Part shown: positions 43,957-53,131 of the stretch, in pieces
How positions within the stretch are numbered: the stretch's first letter is position 1
Layout of the letters: each line of letters begins with the position of its first letter
Assembly (NCBI RefSeq): GCF_009834915.1
Contig: NZ_WVHS01000001.1
Span: 310,001-374,000, forward strand
Direction of reading: 5' to 3'
Origin: Hufsiella ginkgonis
GTDB taxonomy: Bacteria; Bacteroidota; Bacteroidia; Sphingobacteriales; Sphingobacteriaceae
DNA: 64,000 bases
Notes under the pieces: model-generated
Databases searched by the model: none
The model's input: the letters and a program-made list of their open reading frames with translations, nothing else
Told to the model about the DNA's origin: nothing
Position numbers and translations under genes: made by a program

Positions 43957-44946
43957 ATGAGTGGCATGAATTATAAACACATTATCATTAGCCGTACGGA
44001 TGCCATCGGGGATGTGACGCTCACCCTCCCTTTGTGCGGATTTTTGAAGTCCGTGTACCCGGATACCAAGATCTCTTTCCTGGGGAAAACGTACACGGAG
44101 CCCGTAATCAACACCTGCACGGCCATAGACGGGTTCATTAACTACGATACGCTGCTTCAAAAACCTGAAAAGGAACAGGTCGACTTGCTGAAAAGTACCG
44201 GCGCTGATGTGATCGTGCATGTATTCCCGGTAAAACACCTGGCTTACCTTGCAAAAAAAACGGGCATCGGCCTGCGGATCGGCACGCGCAACCGGTTTTA
44301 TCATTGGTTCACCTGCAACAAACTGGTATCGCTGAGCCGCAAAAATTCCCTGCTGCACGAAGCCGCACTTAATTTATTGCTCTTAAAACCGCTCACTGAG
44401 GTTCCTCCCCCATCCCGGAAGGAAATTTACCGTTACTATGATTTTACTAAAACGGTGAGGTTGCCCGCGGTTATCTCAAATTTGTTGAGCGACACGAAGT
44501 TCAACCTGGTGATACATCCCAAATCGCATGGCAGCGGGATGGAATGGAGCCTGGATAAATACCGCGAGCTGATCGTTCTATTGCCCGAAGACCGGTTCCG
44601 CATTTTTATTTCCGGCTCTGAAAAAGAAAAACCGGCACTTAAGGAATGGATCGCCGGTTTACCCCCGGCCGACCTGGTTGACCTTACCGGGACGATGACC
44701 CTCCCGCAACTGATCGCCTTCCTGCATGTTGCTAACGGGCTGGTTGCCTCGGGTACGGGACCACTGCACCTGGCCGCCGCATCGGGTATCCACACCCTGG
44801 GTTTATTTCCGCCTAAAAAGCCCATTCACGCCATGCGATGGGGACCGGTGGGCGAAAAGGCGACCGCGCTTACCAGCACATCCGATGACCTCGACACTAT
44901 AAAAGCCACCGATGTTTACAAAAAAATCAGCGCATGGGAGAAATAA
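43957..44946 (+). CDS. family 9 glycosyltransferase (heptosyltransferase-like)
   Basis: 329 aa from the ATG at 43957; ATG at 43966 is also possible. GT-B fold of the ADP-heptose:LPS heptosyltransferase family: IIISRTDAIGDVTLTLPL at the start (nucleotide-sugar enzyme entry loop), then LVIHPKSHGSGMEWSLDKY and a C-terminal VASGTGPLHLAAASGIHTLGLFPP, the GTGPLH sugar-nucleotide site. It transfers a sugar, possibly heptose, to lipid A-core or another glycan inside the inner leaflet. First gene of the operon; overlaps the next gene by 13 bp. A heptose adenylyltransferase gene is present at 60077. Confidence 0.9.
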   Translation: MSGMNYKHIIISRTDAIGDVTLTLPLCGFLKSVYPDTKISFLGKTYTEPVINTCTAIDGFINYDTLLQKPEKEQVDLLKSTGADVIVHVFPVKHLAYLAKKTGIGLRIGTRNRFYHWFTCNKLVSLSRKNSLLHEAALNLLLLKPLTEVPPPSRKEIYRYYDFTKTVRLPAVISNLLSDTKFNLVIHPKSHGSGMEWSLDKYRELIVLLPEDRFRIFISGSEKEKPALKEWIAGLPPADLVDLTGTMTLPQLIAFLHVANGLVASGTGPLHLAAASGIHTLGLFPPKKPIHAMRWGPVGEKATALTSTSDDLDTIKATDVYKKISAWEK

Positions 44947-45998
44947 CGCCCGGTAGACCATCGGTGCTGGTTACGTTCGATTCGATGAAATACGTAAACA
45001 CCGGCTTGTACCATTTCGGCAAAAGCCTCGGGGAAGCATTGATCAGGCAAAATGACCGGTTCAACCTTACTTATTACCTGCACAAGCGCGGCCTTTATTT
45101 CAAAGACAAAGTGAATACGCTTACCATGGCGAAATACCATAAGCTCTATTTCCCGCGTTCGCGTGATTTTGACGTGGTCCACGTAACCGACCAGATCGGC
45201 CGCCTGGACCCGAAAAAGGTAAAGGCCGGGAAAATAATGACGCTCCACGACCTTAACTTTTTACATGAGACCGCGCATGATGAAAAAAAGCTCAGCAAGC
45301 AACTTGATGCGCTGGCCAATATGATGGGCCATTTCGACAGGATCGTTACCATTTCGCATTTCGTGCGGCGTGATGTGCTGTCCTACTTTCCCGAAATGAG
45401 CGGTAAGGTCACGGTGATCCATAACGGCGCCGACAAACTGGTGCCGTTCCCGGGGCATCAGCCTGCCTACCGGCCGCAAAAGCCTTTCCTTTTCACAATA
45501 GGCCTGGTGTCGTCAAAAAAGAATTTCCATGTATTACCGGCGCTCCTGGCGCGTAACGATTTTGAGCTGGTGATTGCCGGCATCGAAACGCCCTACCAGG
45601 AAAAAGTGATGGAACAAGCCAGGACCTTCAACTGCGCAGACCGGGTAAAGATCATCGGCACCATTTCAGACAACGACAAAACCTGGTATTTCAAAAATTG
45701 CCAGGCATTTGTGTTCCCATCGCTGGCAGAAGGGTTCGGCCTGCCGGTGATCGAGGCTATGCATTTCGGCAAACCCGTCTTTCTTTCAGATAAAACGTCC
45801 CTGCCCGAAGTGGGCGGCGACAGTGCCTGGTATTTCACCTCTTTCGAACCGGAGGCCATGCAGCAGGTATTTGAAACCGGCATGAACAATTTCGAATCGA
45901 ACAACCTGGAAGAAAAAGTGATAAGGCATGCGCAAAAATTTTCGTGGGATGCAGCTGCGCTTTCCTATCTTCAGCTTTACTCGGAATATACCCGATAA
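44934..45998 (+). CDS. family 4 (GT-B) glycosyltransferase
   Basis: 354 aa. N-half with VNTGLYHFGKSLGEALI; the C-half has VIHNGADKL, FLFTIGLVSSKKNFHVL and the retaining GT-B signature PSLAEGFGLPVIEAMHFGKPV with the E-x7-E pair. Retaining sugar transferase in glycan assembly; donor unknown. Overlaps both the upstream and, nearly, the downstream gene, so it is part of the same operon. Confidence 0.92.
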   Translation: MGEITPGRPSVLVTFDSMKYVNTGLYHFGKSLGEALIRQNDRFNLTYYLHKRGLYFKDKVNTLTMAKYHKLYFPRSRDFDVVHVTDQIGRLDPKKVKAGKIMTLHDLNFLHETAHDEKKLSKQLDALANMMGHFDRIVTISHFVRRDVLSYFPEMSGKVTVIHNGADKLVPFPGHQPAYRPQKPFLFTIGLVSSKKNFHVLPALLARNDFELVIAGIETPYQEKVMEQARTFNCADRVKIIGTISDNDKTWYFKNCQAFVFPSLAEGFGLPVIEAMHFGKPVFLSDKTSLPEVGGDSAWYFTSFEPEAMQQVFETGMNNFESNNLEEKVIRHAQKFSWDAAALSYLQLYSEYTR

Positions 45999-46007
45999 TT
46001 GTCGCCT

Positions 46008-46991
46008 ATGATAGAAAAGCCTTTCAACGAACTGACGCATTGGGAAAAACTATGGCTTAAGATCACAGACAAAAGCCGGCACCGGCATTACCTCGAGCGG
46101 CTCAAGGTATTCCGGATCGGGAAGGACCTCCGCAATTTTGCACAGCATAACAACCTGCTGAACCCGGAGGCTATTCGCGGCATAGCGGCCAATACCAGGG
46201 TACTGAACCTGGTACACAGCGGTAACGCCGGCGACATTATTTACGCCCTGCCCACCATTCGCGAAATCGGGCGGCTGACCGGCCTTCCCGTACACCTTTT
46301 CCTGAAACTGTATGAATCGACGCTGATCTCGTCGCACTATAAGCACCCGCTTGGCAACGTGATGATGAATGACGTCATCGCAAAAATGATGGTTCCTTTG
46401 CTGGATACGCAGCCATACCTGCAAAAATGTTCCCTGTTTAACGGCGAGCCTATCCACATCGACCTCGATGCTTTCCGCAAAGCGGGACTACTGCTCGACC
46501 GCGGGAATATCGCTGCGTGGTACAACTACTTTACAGGGCTAAAACCCGATCTGTCAGAAAAATGGCTCGATGTTCTTCCAAATCCCGCCTATAGCGATTA
46601 CATCGTGCTGGCGCGAAGCTCGCGTTATAATAACCCGGTGATCAACTATTCATTTTTAAACAAGTATGACAAGCTCATCTTCGTGGGCGTGGATACCGAA
46701 TACGAAGCCATCAAAAAACAGGTAGAAAACATACAGTGGCAGCAAGTAACGGATTTTATAGAGCTGGCTTCCATCATTGCGGGCTGCAAGCTGTTTATCG
46801 GTAACCAATCCTTCCCGTTTGCCATCGCCGAAGGGCTTAAAGTGCCTCGTTTGCTGGAAACCGCGGTAGAGTCGCCGAACGTATTGCCGGAAGGAGGAGA
46901 CTGCTTTAACTTCTGTTTCCAGGAACACCTGGAATGGTTTACCGACCACCTGTTGAACGGTCCGGGCAGCCGTTCCGATTTAAAATCCTAA
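46008..46991 (+). CDS. distant GT9-like protein of unknown substrate
   Basis: 327 aa from the ATG at 46008. VHSGNAGDIIYALPTIREIG near residue 70 recalls the GDxxxxLP loop of GT9 enzymes, and CKLFIGNQSFPFAIAEGLKVPRLLE near the end replaces the GT9 nucleotide site with GNQSFPFAIAE. The two halves suggest a GT-B fold, but several usual residues differ and the donor site may be altered. Neighbours make a glycan role likely. It could be an inactive or specialised transferase. Confidence 0.65.
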   Translation: MIEKPFNELTHWEKLWLKITDKSRHRHYLERLKVFRIGKDLRNFAQHNNLLNPEAIRGIAANTRVLNLVHSGNAGDIIYALPTIREIGRLTGLPVHLFLKLYESTLISSHYKHPLGNVMMNDVIAKMMVPLLDTQPYLQKCSLFNGEPIHIDLDAFRKAGLLLDRGNIAAWYNYFTGLKPDLSEKWLDVLPNPAYSDYIVLARSSRYNNPVINYSFLNKYDKLIFVGVDTEYEAIKKQVENIQWQQVTDFIELASIIAGCKLFIGNQSFPFAIAEGLKVPRLLETAVESPNVLPEGGDCFNFCFQEHLEWFTDHLLNGPGSRSDLKS

Positions 46992-47013
46992 TTTTGAGGC
47001 CTTATCCGCATTC

Positions 47014-48852
47014 ATGAAGACTTACTTCAGACTTTTATCTTTTGCCCGGCCCATCGAAAAGTTCGCAATACCTTATGCGATCACCACCATCCTGTCTATT
47101 ATATTCAGTACGCTCAATCTCGCCCTGCTGGCGCCCCTGCTTAACACGCTGTTTCTCGACGAAGATACTTGCCAAACCGTCGCAAAAACTACGAAACCGG
47201 GTTCAGGATGGAACATTATGGATGTTTTCACGGAAGGCGTACACTATGCCGTAGCGAATTTCGGAGGACAATGGGGGGCGCTCAAGATCGTATGCGGTTG
47301 TATCGTACTCTCGGTATTGCTTGCCAACATTTTCCGCTACTTCTCCCAGCGCATCATGGAAAACCTGAAGGCGCATACGCTGCTAAACCTGCGGTCGACG
47401 GTTTTTAACAATGTGATGGACCTTCACCTCGGCTATTTCAGTAACGAGCGCAAGGGCGATATCATGTCGAAAGTAACCTCGGATGTGCAGGTCGTGCAAT
47501 ATTCGGTGGCCAGTACGCTGCAGGTGTTGTTTAAAGAACCGCTAACACTGCTGGCTTCGCTGTTCACCTTGTTCTCTATCTCCGCCAAGCTTACGCTGAT
47601 CTCGCTGCTCGTTTTCCCGCTGGCAGGGTTTCTCATCGGCAGGATCGCAAAACGCCTTAAACAGCAGGCGGTGAGCGCGCAACAATCTTTCGGGATGATG
47701 ATCAGCTACCTCGACGAGGCATTATCAGGCATCAAGATCATTAAAGCGTACAATGCCGTTTCGCAGATCAAAACACGTTTCCACGACGAAAACAGGAATT
47801 ATACCAACCTCACCAAATCGATGGCCCGAAGGCAGCAGCTCGCCTCACCGCTTTCCGAGTTCCTGAGCGTGCTGATGGTGGCGGGCATCTTATTATACGG
47901 AGGGTACCTGATCATTAACAAGGACAGCTCGCGGCTCGAACCGGCCGACTTCATCACCTATATCGCTATTTTTTCGCAGATCCTGCGTCCCGCCAAAGCG
48001 CTTACCGATGCATTCAGCAACATCCATTCGGGGATTGCGGCAGGAGAGCGTGTACTCGAGCTGATCGATACTAAACCCGCCATTAACGATGCGAAAGATG
48101 CCGTAGCCCTTACCGGCTTCCACCAGGCGATCCTGCTGCAAAACGTCTCTTTCGCTTATGGCGACCGGGTTATCCTAGACGACATCTCCCTGGAGATCCC
48201 GGCAGGAAAAACCATCGCCCTGGTCGGTCCTTCCGGTGGCGGCAAATCCACATTGATCGACCTGCTGCCGCGATTCATAGAGCCCCAAAGCGGCGCTATC
48301 CTATTTGACGGAATTCCCTCAAACAAGCTTACCCAACAATCGCTGCGCTCTAAAATGGGATTCGTAAACCAGGAATCTATCCTGTTTAACGATACCATTT
48401 TTAACAATATCGCCTTTGGCAATCCCGATGCAACGATGGCCCAGGTAGAAGCGGCGGCCAGGATCGCCAATGCGCACGAATTTATCATGGGTACCAGCGA
48501 AGGCTACCAGACAAATATCGGCGACCGGGGCATGAAGCTCTCGGGCGGTCAGAAACAACGGCTCAGCATCGCCCGGGCCGTGATCACCAACCCGCCGATT
48601 ATGCTCCTCGATGAGGCTACATCGGCACTGGATACCGAATCAGAAAAATTGGTGCAGGATGCCCTCACCAAGCTGATGAAGGACCGCACCACCCTGGTGA
48701 TCGCGCACCGCCTCAGCACTATCCAGAATGCCGACCAGATCGTGGTGCTCGACCAGGGTAAGATCGTAGAACAGGGCACCCATAAGGACCTCGTAGCGGC
48801 ACGCGGCCTGTATAAACGACTTATTGACATGCAGGCATTTGAAAGCGAATAA
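47014..48852 (+). CDS. MsbA-like ABC exporter
   Basis: 612 aa half-transporter. Six membrane helices in residues ~15-335, then the ATPase: Walker A GPSGGGKSTLID, Q-loop FVNQESILFND, signature LSGGQKQRLSIARA, Walker B IMLLDEATSALD and H-loop VIAHRLSTIQNA. This is the type IV lipid/glycolipid flippase architecture of MsbA. In this operon it probably moves the finished lipid-linked glycan across the inner membrane. 22 bp after the preceding gene. Confidence 0.93.
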   Translation: MKTYFRLLSFARPIEKFAIPYAITTILSIIFSTLNLALLAPLLNTLFLDEDTCQTVAKTTKPGSGWNIMDVFTEGVHYAVANFGGQWGALKIVCGCIVLSVLLANIFRYFSQRIMENLKAHTLLNLRSTVFNNVMDLHLGYFSNERKGDIMSKVTSDVQVVQYSVASTLQVLFKEPLTLLASLFTLFSISAKLTLISLLVFPLAGFLIGRIAKRLKQQAVSAQQSFGMMISYLDEALSGIKIIKAYNAVSQIKTRFHDENRNYTNLTKSMARRQQLASPLSEFLSVLMVAGILLYGGYLIINKDSSRLEPADFITYIAIFSQILRPAKALTDAFSNIHSGIAAGERVLELIDTKPAINDAKDAVALTGFHQAILLQNVSFAYGDRVILDDISLEIPAGKTIALVGPSGGGKSTLIDLLPRFIEPQSGAILFDGIPSNKLTQQSLRSKMGFVNQESILFNDTIFNNIAFGNPDATMAQVEAAARIANAHEFIMGTSEGYQTNIGDRGMKLSGGQKQRLSIARAVITNPPIMLLDEATSALDTESEKLVQDALTKLMKDRTTLVIAHRLSTIQNADQIVVLDQGKIVEQGTHKDLVAARGLYKRLIDMQAFESE

Positions 48853-48872
48853 CCAATAGTCACCTACAACAC

Positions 48873-49628
48873 ATGAAAAGATACTCAGATTATGCACACT
48901 CCTCTATCAGCATGTCGACAGACGAGCTGTTTATCAAGGCCCTTGACGAATTGTTTAAGCATAACAAAATAAGTTACCTCTTCGAAAGCGGCACATATAT
49001 CGGTACCGGCTCTACCACTACCCTGGCGGAAGCGCTGATCAGGAACAAAGTACCGGTGGAACAATTCATCACCGTGGAAGCGGATTATAAGTTCAATCGC
49101 TTTGCGCGGAAAAACCTGAGCAGATTCCCCTTCGTTACACCGCTGTGGGGGCTTACGGTCGACATCAACGAGGCTAAAGAATTCCTGGAAAACGACGAAG
49201 CCATCGCCAACCACGAAAATTATCCCGATATCTTTATCGATTATACGGATAATCCGCAGCTCCATTATCTTACCGAGCTTAACGGGAAACTGTCTAAATA
49301 CCATATCCGTCAGAATTTTTTCCAGCGCCTGCGGAATAAGTTCCGGTTCAGTAAATTTCATCACCATGTGTTCGGCAGCTACCTTATGGCGATGAAGGAT
49401 AAAAAGCCGCTTATCCTGCTCGATTCGGCGGGCGGGATCGGTTACCTCGAGTTCAACAAGGTGCGCGGGATAATGGGGAATAACGACTACGTGCTCATCC
49501 TCGACGATATTAACCACCTCAAACACTTCCGGAGCTACCGCGACGTAAAGGCATGCCCGGATTTTACCATCCTCCATGATAATATAGAACAAGGCTGGCT
49601 CATCGCGAAACATAGCAAGAAAGGCTGA
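48873..49628 (+). CDS. SAM-methyltransferase-like protein of unknown function
   Basis: 251 aa, soluble. SYLFESGTYIGTGSTTTLAEAL resembles motif I of class I methyltransferases (E/DxGxxxGxxT), ITVEADYKF the acidic motif, and ILILDDINHLKHFRS a later Asp-containing strand. The Asp-Asn-rich DIFIDYTDNPQLHYL segment is unfamiliar. Last gene of the glycan operon, 20 bp after the exporter, so it may decorate the exported glycan. Not a family I can name. Confidence 0.55.
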   Translation: MKRYSDYAHSSISMSTDELFIKALDELFKHNKISYLFESGTYIGTGSTTTLAEALIRNKVPVEQFITVEADYKFNRFARKNLSRFPFVTPLWGLTVDINEAKEFLENDEAIANHENYPDIFIDYTDNPQLHYLTELNGKLSKYHIRQNFFQRLRNKFRFSKFHHHVFGSYLMAMKDKKPLILLDSAGGIGYLEFNKVRGIMGNNDYVLILDDINHLKHFRSYRDVKACPDFTILHDNIEQGWLIAKHSKKG

Positions 49629-49844
49629 CCCTTCACACGGCTTAGTCCATCAAAAACAGACTGCCTTCTGCCGACCTACTCAATCCGATAAAAAGAGGCC
49701 TGTTTATCGCTGGTTCTGCTGCTCCCATTCTTTAAACGCAGGCTCAAGCCTGCAAACCGTTACCACTAACGGCAACACCGTCGCCAATGATATCGTGATC
49801 ACCACCGCTGCCGGACGGGAGGATAAGGCCAACCCTTATAAACC

Positions 49845-49878
49845 GGAAGGCGCCTCCCGATTAAAAGAGGCGCCTTCC
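49845..49878 (-). terminator. hairpin after infB
   Basis: A 12-bp perfect stem GGAAGGCGCCTC / GAGGCGCCTTCC with a 10-base loop, 26 bp after the infB stop. Neither side has a strong T-tract (minus strand GGTTTATAAG). Probable 3' end for infB. The stretch 49629-49844 holds nothing assigned. Confidence 0.5.
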
Positions 49879-49903
49879 TATATAGCAGCTAATGCAGCGG
49901 TTT

Positions 49904-52900
49904 TTACAATTTTCTCTTCACTTCTACCTGTTCGTATGATTCTACGATATCTCCCACTTCGATGTTATTAAAGTTAGAAATATTCAAGCCGCACTCGTAG
50001 CCGGTAGCCACCTCTTTTACATCGTCTTTATAACGTTTGAGCGAAGCAAGCTCGCCGCTGTAGATCACCACGCCGTCGCGAATGATACGTACTTTGCTGT
50101 TGCGTGTGATCTTTCCGTCGAGCACCATACAACCTGCAATCGTACCCACTTTGCTGATCTTGAACACTTCGCGGATCTCCACGTTCGAGGTGATCTTCTC
50201 TTCGAACTCCGGTGCAAGCATTCCTTCCATGGCCGCTTTCACTTCGTTGATCGCATCGTAAATGATGGAGTACAGGCGGATATCGATCTCTTCCGCCTCG
50301 GCGAGCTTGCGCGCACCTGCCGAAGGACGTACCTGGAACCCGATAATGATCGCATCAGAGGCCGAAGCCAGCAACACGTCAGATTCGGAGATCTGCCCCA
50401 CTGATTTGTGGATAATGTTCACCTGGATCTCTTCTGTCGACAGCTTCAGTAAGGAGTCTGACAGCGCCTCGATCGAACCATCCACGTCACCTTTCACGAT
50501 CACGTTAAGCTCCTTGAAGTTACCGATCGCTAAACGACGGCCAATTTCATCAAGTGTAATATGTTTCTGTGTGCGAAGGCCTTGCTCACGCTGCAGCTGG
50601 AACCGTTTGTTGGCGATCTCCCTGGCCTCCACTTCACTTTCCATTGCGTTAAACTTATCGCCCGCTGTAGGTGCGCCCTGCATACCCAGTACCTGCACCG
50701 GCGTCGCCGGTCCCGCCTGGTTGATCTTCTGGCCGCGCTCGTTGGTCAACGCTTTTACACGCCCGCTGTAAGAACCGGCCAGGATCGGGTCACCCACTTT
50801 AAGGGTACCGCTCTGGATCAATACCGTGGTAACTATACCGCGGCCTTTATCAAGCGCCGCCTCAATAACGGTACCTGTTGCACGTTTATTCGGATTGGCT
50901 TTCAACTCGAGTAATTCTGCTTCGAGCAATACTTTTTCCAGCAGCAGGTCTACATTCAGACCGGTTTTACCGGAAATCTCCTGGCTCTGGTATTTACCCC
51001 CCCAATCTTCCACCAGGATGTTCATGGCAGAGAGCTGCTCCCTGATCCTGTCGGTATTGGCGCCTGGCCGGTCGATCTTGCTAAAGGCGAATACGATCGG
51101 CACGTTGGCTGCCTGGGCGTGGTTGATCGCCTCACGTGTTTGTGGCATCACGCTGTCGTCTGCCGCAATCACGATGATCGCGATATCCGTTACCTGTGCG
51201 CCGCGGGCACGCATCGCGGTAAACGCTTCGTGACCAGGTGTATCCAGGAAGGTGATCTTACCGCCGTTTTCGAGGGTAACCTCGTAGGCGCCAATATGCT
51301 GAGTAATGCCGCCTGCTTCCCCGGCTATTACGTTCGCTTTACGGATAAAGTCCAGTAATGATGTTTTACCATGGTCGACGTGACCCATTACCGTTACGAT
51401 CGGTGCTCTTGGGAGCAGGTCTTCCGGGGCGTCTTCTTCGTCGAGCGCATATGTTTCTTCATCTTCCGGTTTCACGAACTGCACTTCGTAACCGAACTCG
51501 TCGGCCACGATGGTAAGCGTTTCCGCATCCAGGCGCTGGTTAATGGACACGAACATACCAAGGCTCATACAGGTAGAAATGATCTGTGTAACCTGTACGC
51601 CGATCAGGCTTGCGAGCTCGTTGGCCGTAACGAATTCCGTGACCTTCAGTACTTTTGACTGTAATTCTCTTTCTGCTGCTTCATCCTCTGCCGATTGGGC
51701 GACATCGTCGCGCTTTTGCCGGCGCAGTTTAGCGCGCTGAGCGAATTTTCCCGACTTTCCTGCACCGCTGAGGCGTGCAAGCGTAGCCTTAATCTGGTCC
51801 TGGATCTCTTTATCTGATGGCTCCTCTTTCGGAGCTCCGGCTGCCGGCCGGTTCCTGAAATCAGGACGATTACCTGCCTGCCCGGGACCGGAAGGACCAC
51901 GATTATTGCTATTGTTATTCCTGAAATCGGGCCGGTTCGCATTCGGGCCCTGCCCGGGAGCGCCCGGAGTTTGCCCTGGCCTGTTACCTCCCTGCTGGCC
52001 TTGCTGCGGCTGTTGCCCGCCAGGACCACCGGGATGGTCTTTACGTTTACGTTTGCGTTTCTGGTCGTTTGCGTTAGCGCTAGATGACGACGCCACCGGT
52101 TGGTCTTTACGACGCGGCGGCGTAACCGGGAGGGTGATCCTTCCAATCACATTCGGACCGGTAAGGCGTTCCGCTTTTGCACGGATCACCTCTTCTTCCG
52201 CCTCAACAGGAGCCGCCGGCTCCGCAGGTGGTGTTTCTTTTACCACAGGAGGCGCGGGTTCCGGTTTTACCTCGGCAACGACCGGCGGCTGTACGGCCTC
52301 TGGTTTAGGTGCTTCCTGTGCTTTAACAGGAGCAGGCTCGGGAGCCTGCGCAGGCGCAGGGGCGGCCGCCGGTTCGGGCTTCGCAGGCTCTTCCTCCGCT
52401 TTTTTGTCGGGGCGATTGCGGTTATTCAGGTTATCCAGGTCGATCCTGCCGATCACTTTTACCCCTGGCAAAGTACTTTCTTCATTTCGCGGCGTTTCCT
52501 CAGGCGTCGCTTCCTGTACAGGAGGCGGTGTTGGTGCGGGTGGAGCAACAGCAGCGGGAGCAGGAACAGGCGCCGGCGCTGGTGTCGGAGCCGGTGCTGC
52601 TGGTTTAGGCTTTTCGGCAAAAGGCGCCGCGAAGGACCCGGCGTTCTTGATCAGGATCTCCTCACTCTCAAAGTCCCGGTGCCGTTTTGGTTCCTGCCTT
52701 TCGGGTGCAGGCAAGGGCAGGTCATCACGACGGATCTTGCCAATCACTATCTGCTTAGCTTCTTCACGCACGATCTTATCACCCTGGAACTCCTTCAAAA
52801 GAACTTCGTACATCTCTTCCGTTAGCTTCGTCGTTGGCTTGGCCTCTACTTTATGGCCCTTTTTGCCAAGGAAATCCACCGCGGTTCCAAGTCCGATATT

Positions 52901-52948
52901 AAGCTCTTTTGCAGCCTTTAATAAATTTATACTTCTTCCTTCTGACAT
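49904..52948 (-). CDS. infB: translation initiation factor IF-2
   Basis: 1014 aa. IF2_N helix bundle at 1-60 ([21 protein letters not shown]), a long Pro/Ala/Glu linker (~90-290), a Lys/Arg then Gly/Gln/Asn-rich low-complexity run (~295-375), and the core from ~510: G1 [12 protein letters not shown] (~518), G3 DTPGHEAF, G4 SKID (~622), then domains II-IV ending with the fMet-tRNA-binding C2. G4 is SKID where NKID is common. Brings initiator tRNA to the 30S subunit and promotes subunit joining. Third gene of rimP-nusA-infB, 183 bp after nusA with its own -7 match. Confidence 0.97.
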   Translation of the reverse strand: MSEGRSINLLKAAKELNIGLGTAVDFLGKKGHKVEAKPTTKLTEEMYEVLLKEFQGDKIVREEAKQIVIGKIRRDDLPLPAPERQEPKRHRDFESEEILIKNAGSFAAPFAEKPKPAAPAPTPAPAPVPAPAAVAPPAPTPPPVQEATPEETPRNEESTLPGVKVIGRIDLDNLNNRNRPDKKAEEEPAKPEPAAAPAPAQAPEPAPVKAQEAPKPEAVQPPVVAEVKPEPAPPVVKETPPAEPAAPVEAEEEVIRAKAERLTGPNVIGRITLPVTPPRRKDQPVASSSSANANDQKRKRKRKDHPGGPGGQQPQQGQQGGNRPGQTPGAPGQGPNANRPDFRNNNSNNRGPSGPGQAGNRPDFRNRPAAGAPKEEPSDKEIQDQIKATLARLSGAGKSGKFAQRAKLRRQKRDDVAQSAEDEAAERELQSKVLKVTEFVTANELASLIGVQVTQIISTCMSLGMFVSINQRLDAETLTIVADEFGYEVQFVKPEDEETYALDEEDAPEDLLPRAPIVTVMGHVDHGKTSLLDFIRKANVIAGEAGGITQHIGAYEVTLENGGKITFLDTPGHEAFTAMRARGAQVTDIAIIVIAADDSVMPQTREAINHAQAANVPIVFAFSKIDRPGANTDRIREQLSAMNILVEDWGGKYQSQEISGKTGLNVDLLLEKVLLEAELLELKANPNKRATGTVIEAALDKGRGIVTTVLIQSGTLKVGDPILAGSYSGRVKALTNERGQKINQAGPATPVQVLGMQGAPTAGDKFNAMESEVEAREIANKRFQLQREQGLRTQKHITLDEIGRRLAIGNFKELNVIVKGDVDGSIEALSDSLLKLSTEEIQVNIIHKSVGQISESDVLLASASDAIIIGFQVRPSAGARKLAEAEEIDIRLYSIIYDAINEVKAAMEGMLAPEFEEKITSNVEIREVFKISKVGTIAGCMVLDGKITRNSKVRIIRDGVVIYSGELASLKRYKDDVKEVATGYECGLNISNFNNIEVGDIVESYEQVEVKRKL

Positions 52949-52979
52949 TTAATAGTTTAATAGTCCGCCCTGATTTTTA

Positions 52980-52987
52980 CAAAAGTA
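52980..52987 (-). promoter_or_regulatory. -7 element upstream of infB
   Basis: Minus strand TACTTTTG, exact TAnnTTTG, about 28 nt from the infB start after allowance for +1. No -33 at 19 nt; internal promoter is possible. Confidence 0.4.
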
Positions 52988-52996
52988 CGATTTTTT

Positions 52997-53122
52997 TACG
53001 TTATACGTTCGGCGTTGAACGTTTTACGTACCGAACGAAATTATATCACAATAAGTTCATTCTTTACTACGAGCCCCGGTAATTACCGGGATATGAACGT
53101 TAAACGTATAACGTTAAACGTC
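52997..53122. repeat. inverted ACGTTATACGTT arms in the nusA-infB spacer
   Basis: The left arm around 52998-53029 contains ACGTTATACGTT and further ACGTT words; the right arm at 53096-53121 contains its exact complement AACGTATAACGT. The arms flank a GAGCCCCGGTAATTACCGGG hairpin-like centre (CCCGGTAATTACCGGG, 53075-53090). A large stem could form in the nusA-infB mRNA. Confidence 0.6.
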
Positions 53123-53131
53123 AATCTTCGT

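Noticed and set aside
51906-52952. 348-codon plus-strand open frame opposite infB
   Set aside because: It mirrors the Pro/Ala/Gly-rich linker of IF-2; low-complexity G/C-rich DNA leaves antisense frames open. Its product is Gly/Ser/Ala repeats.
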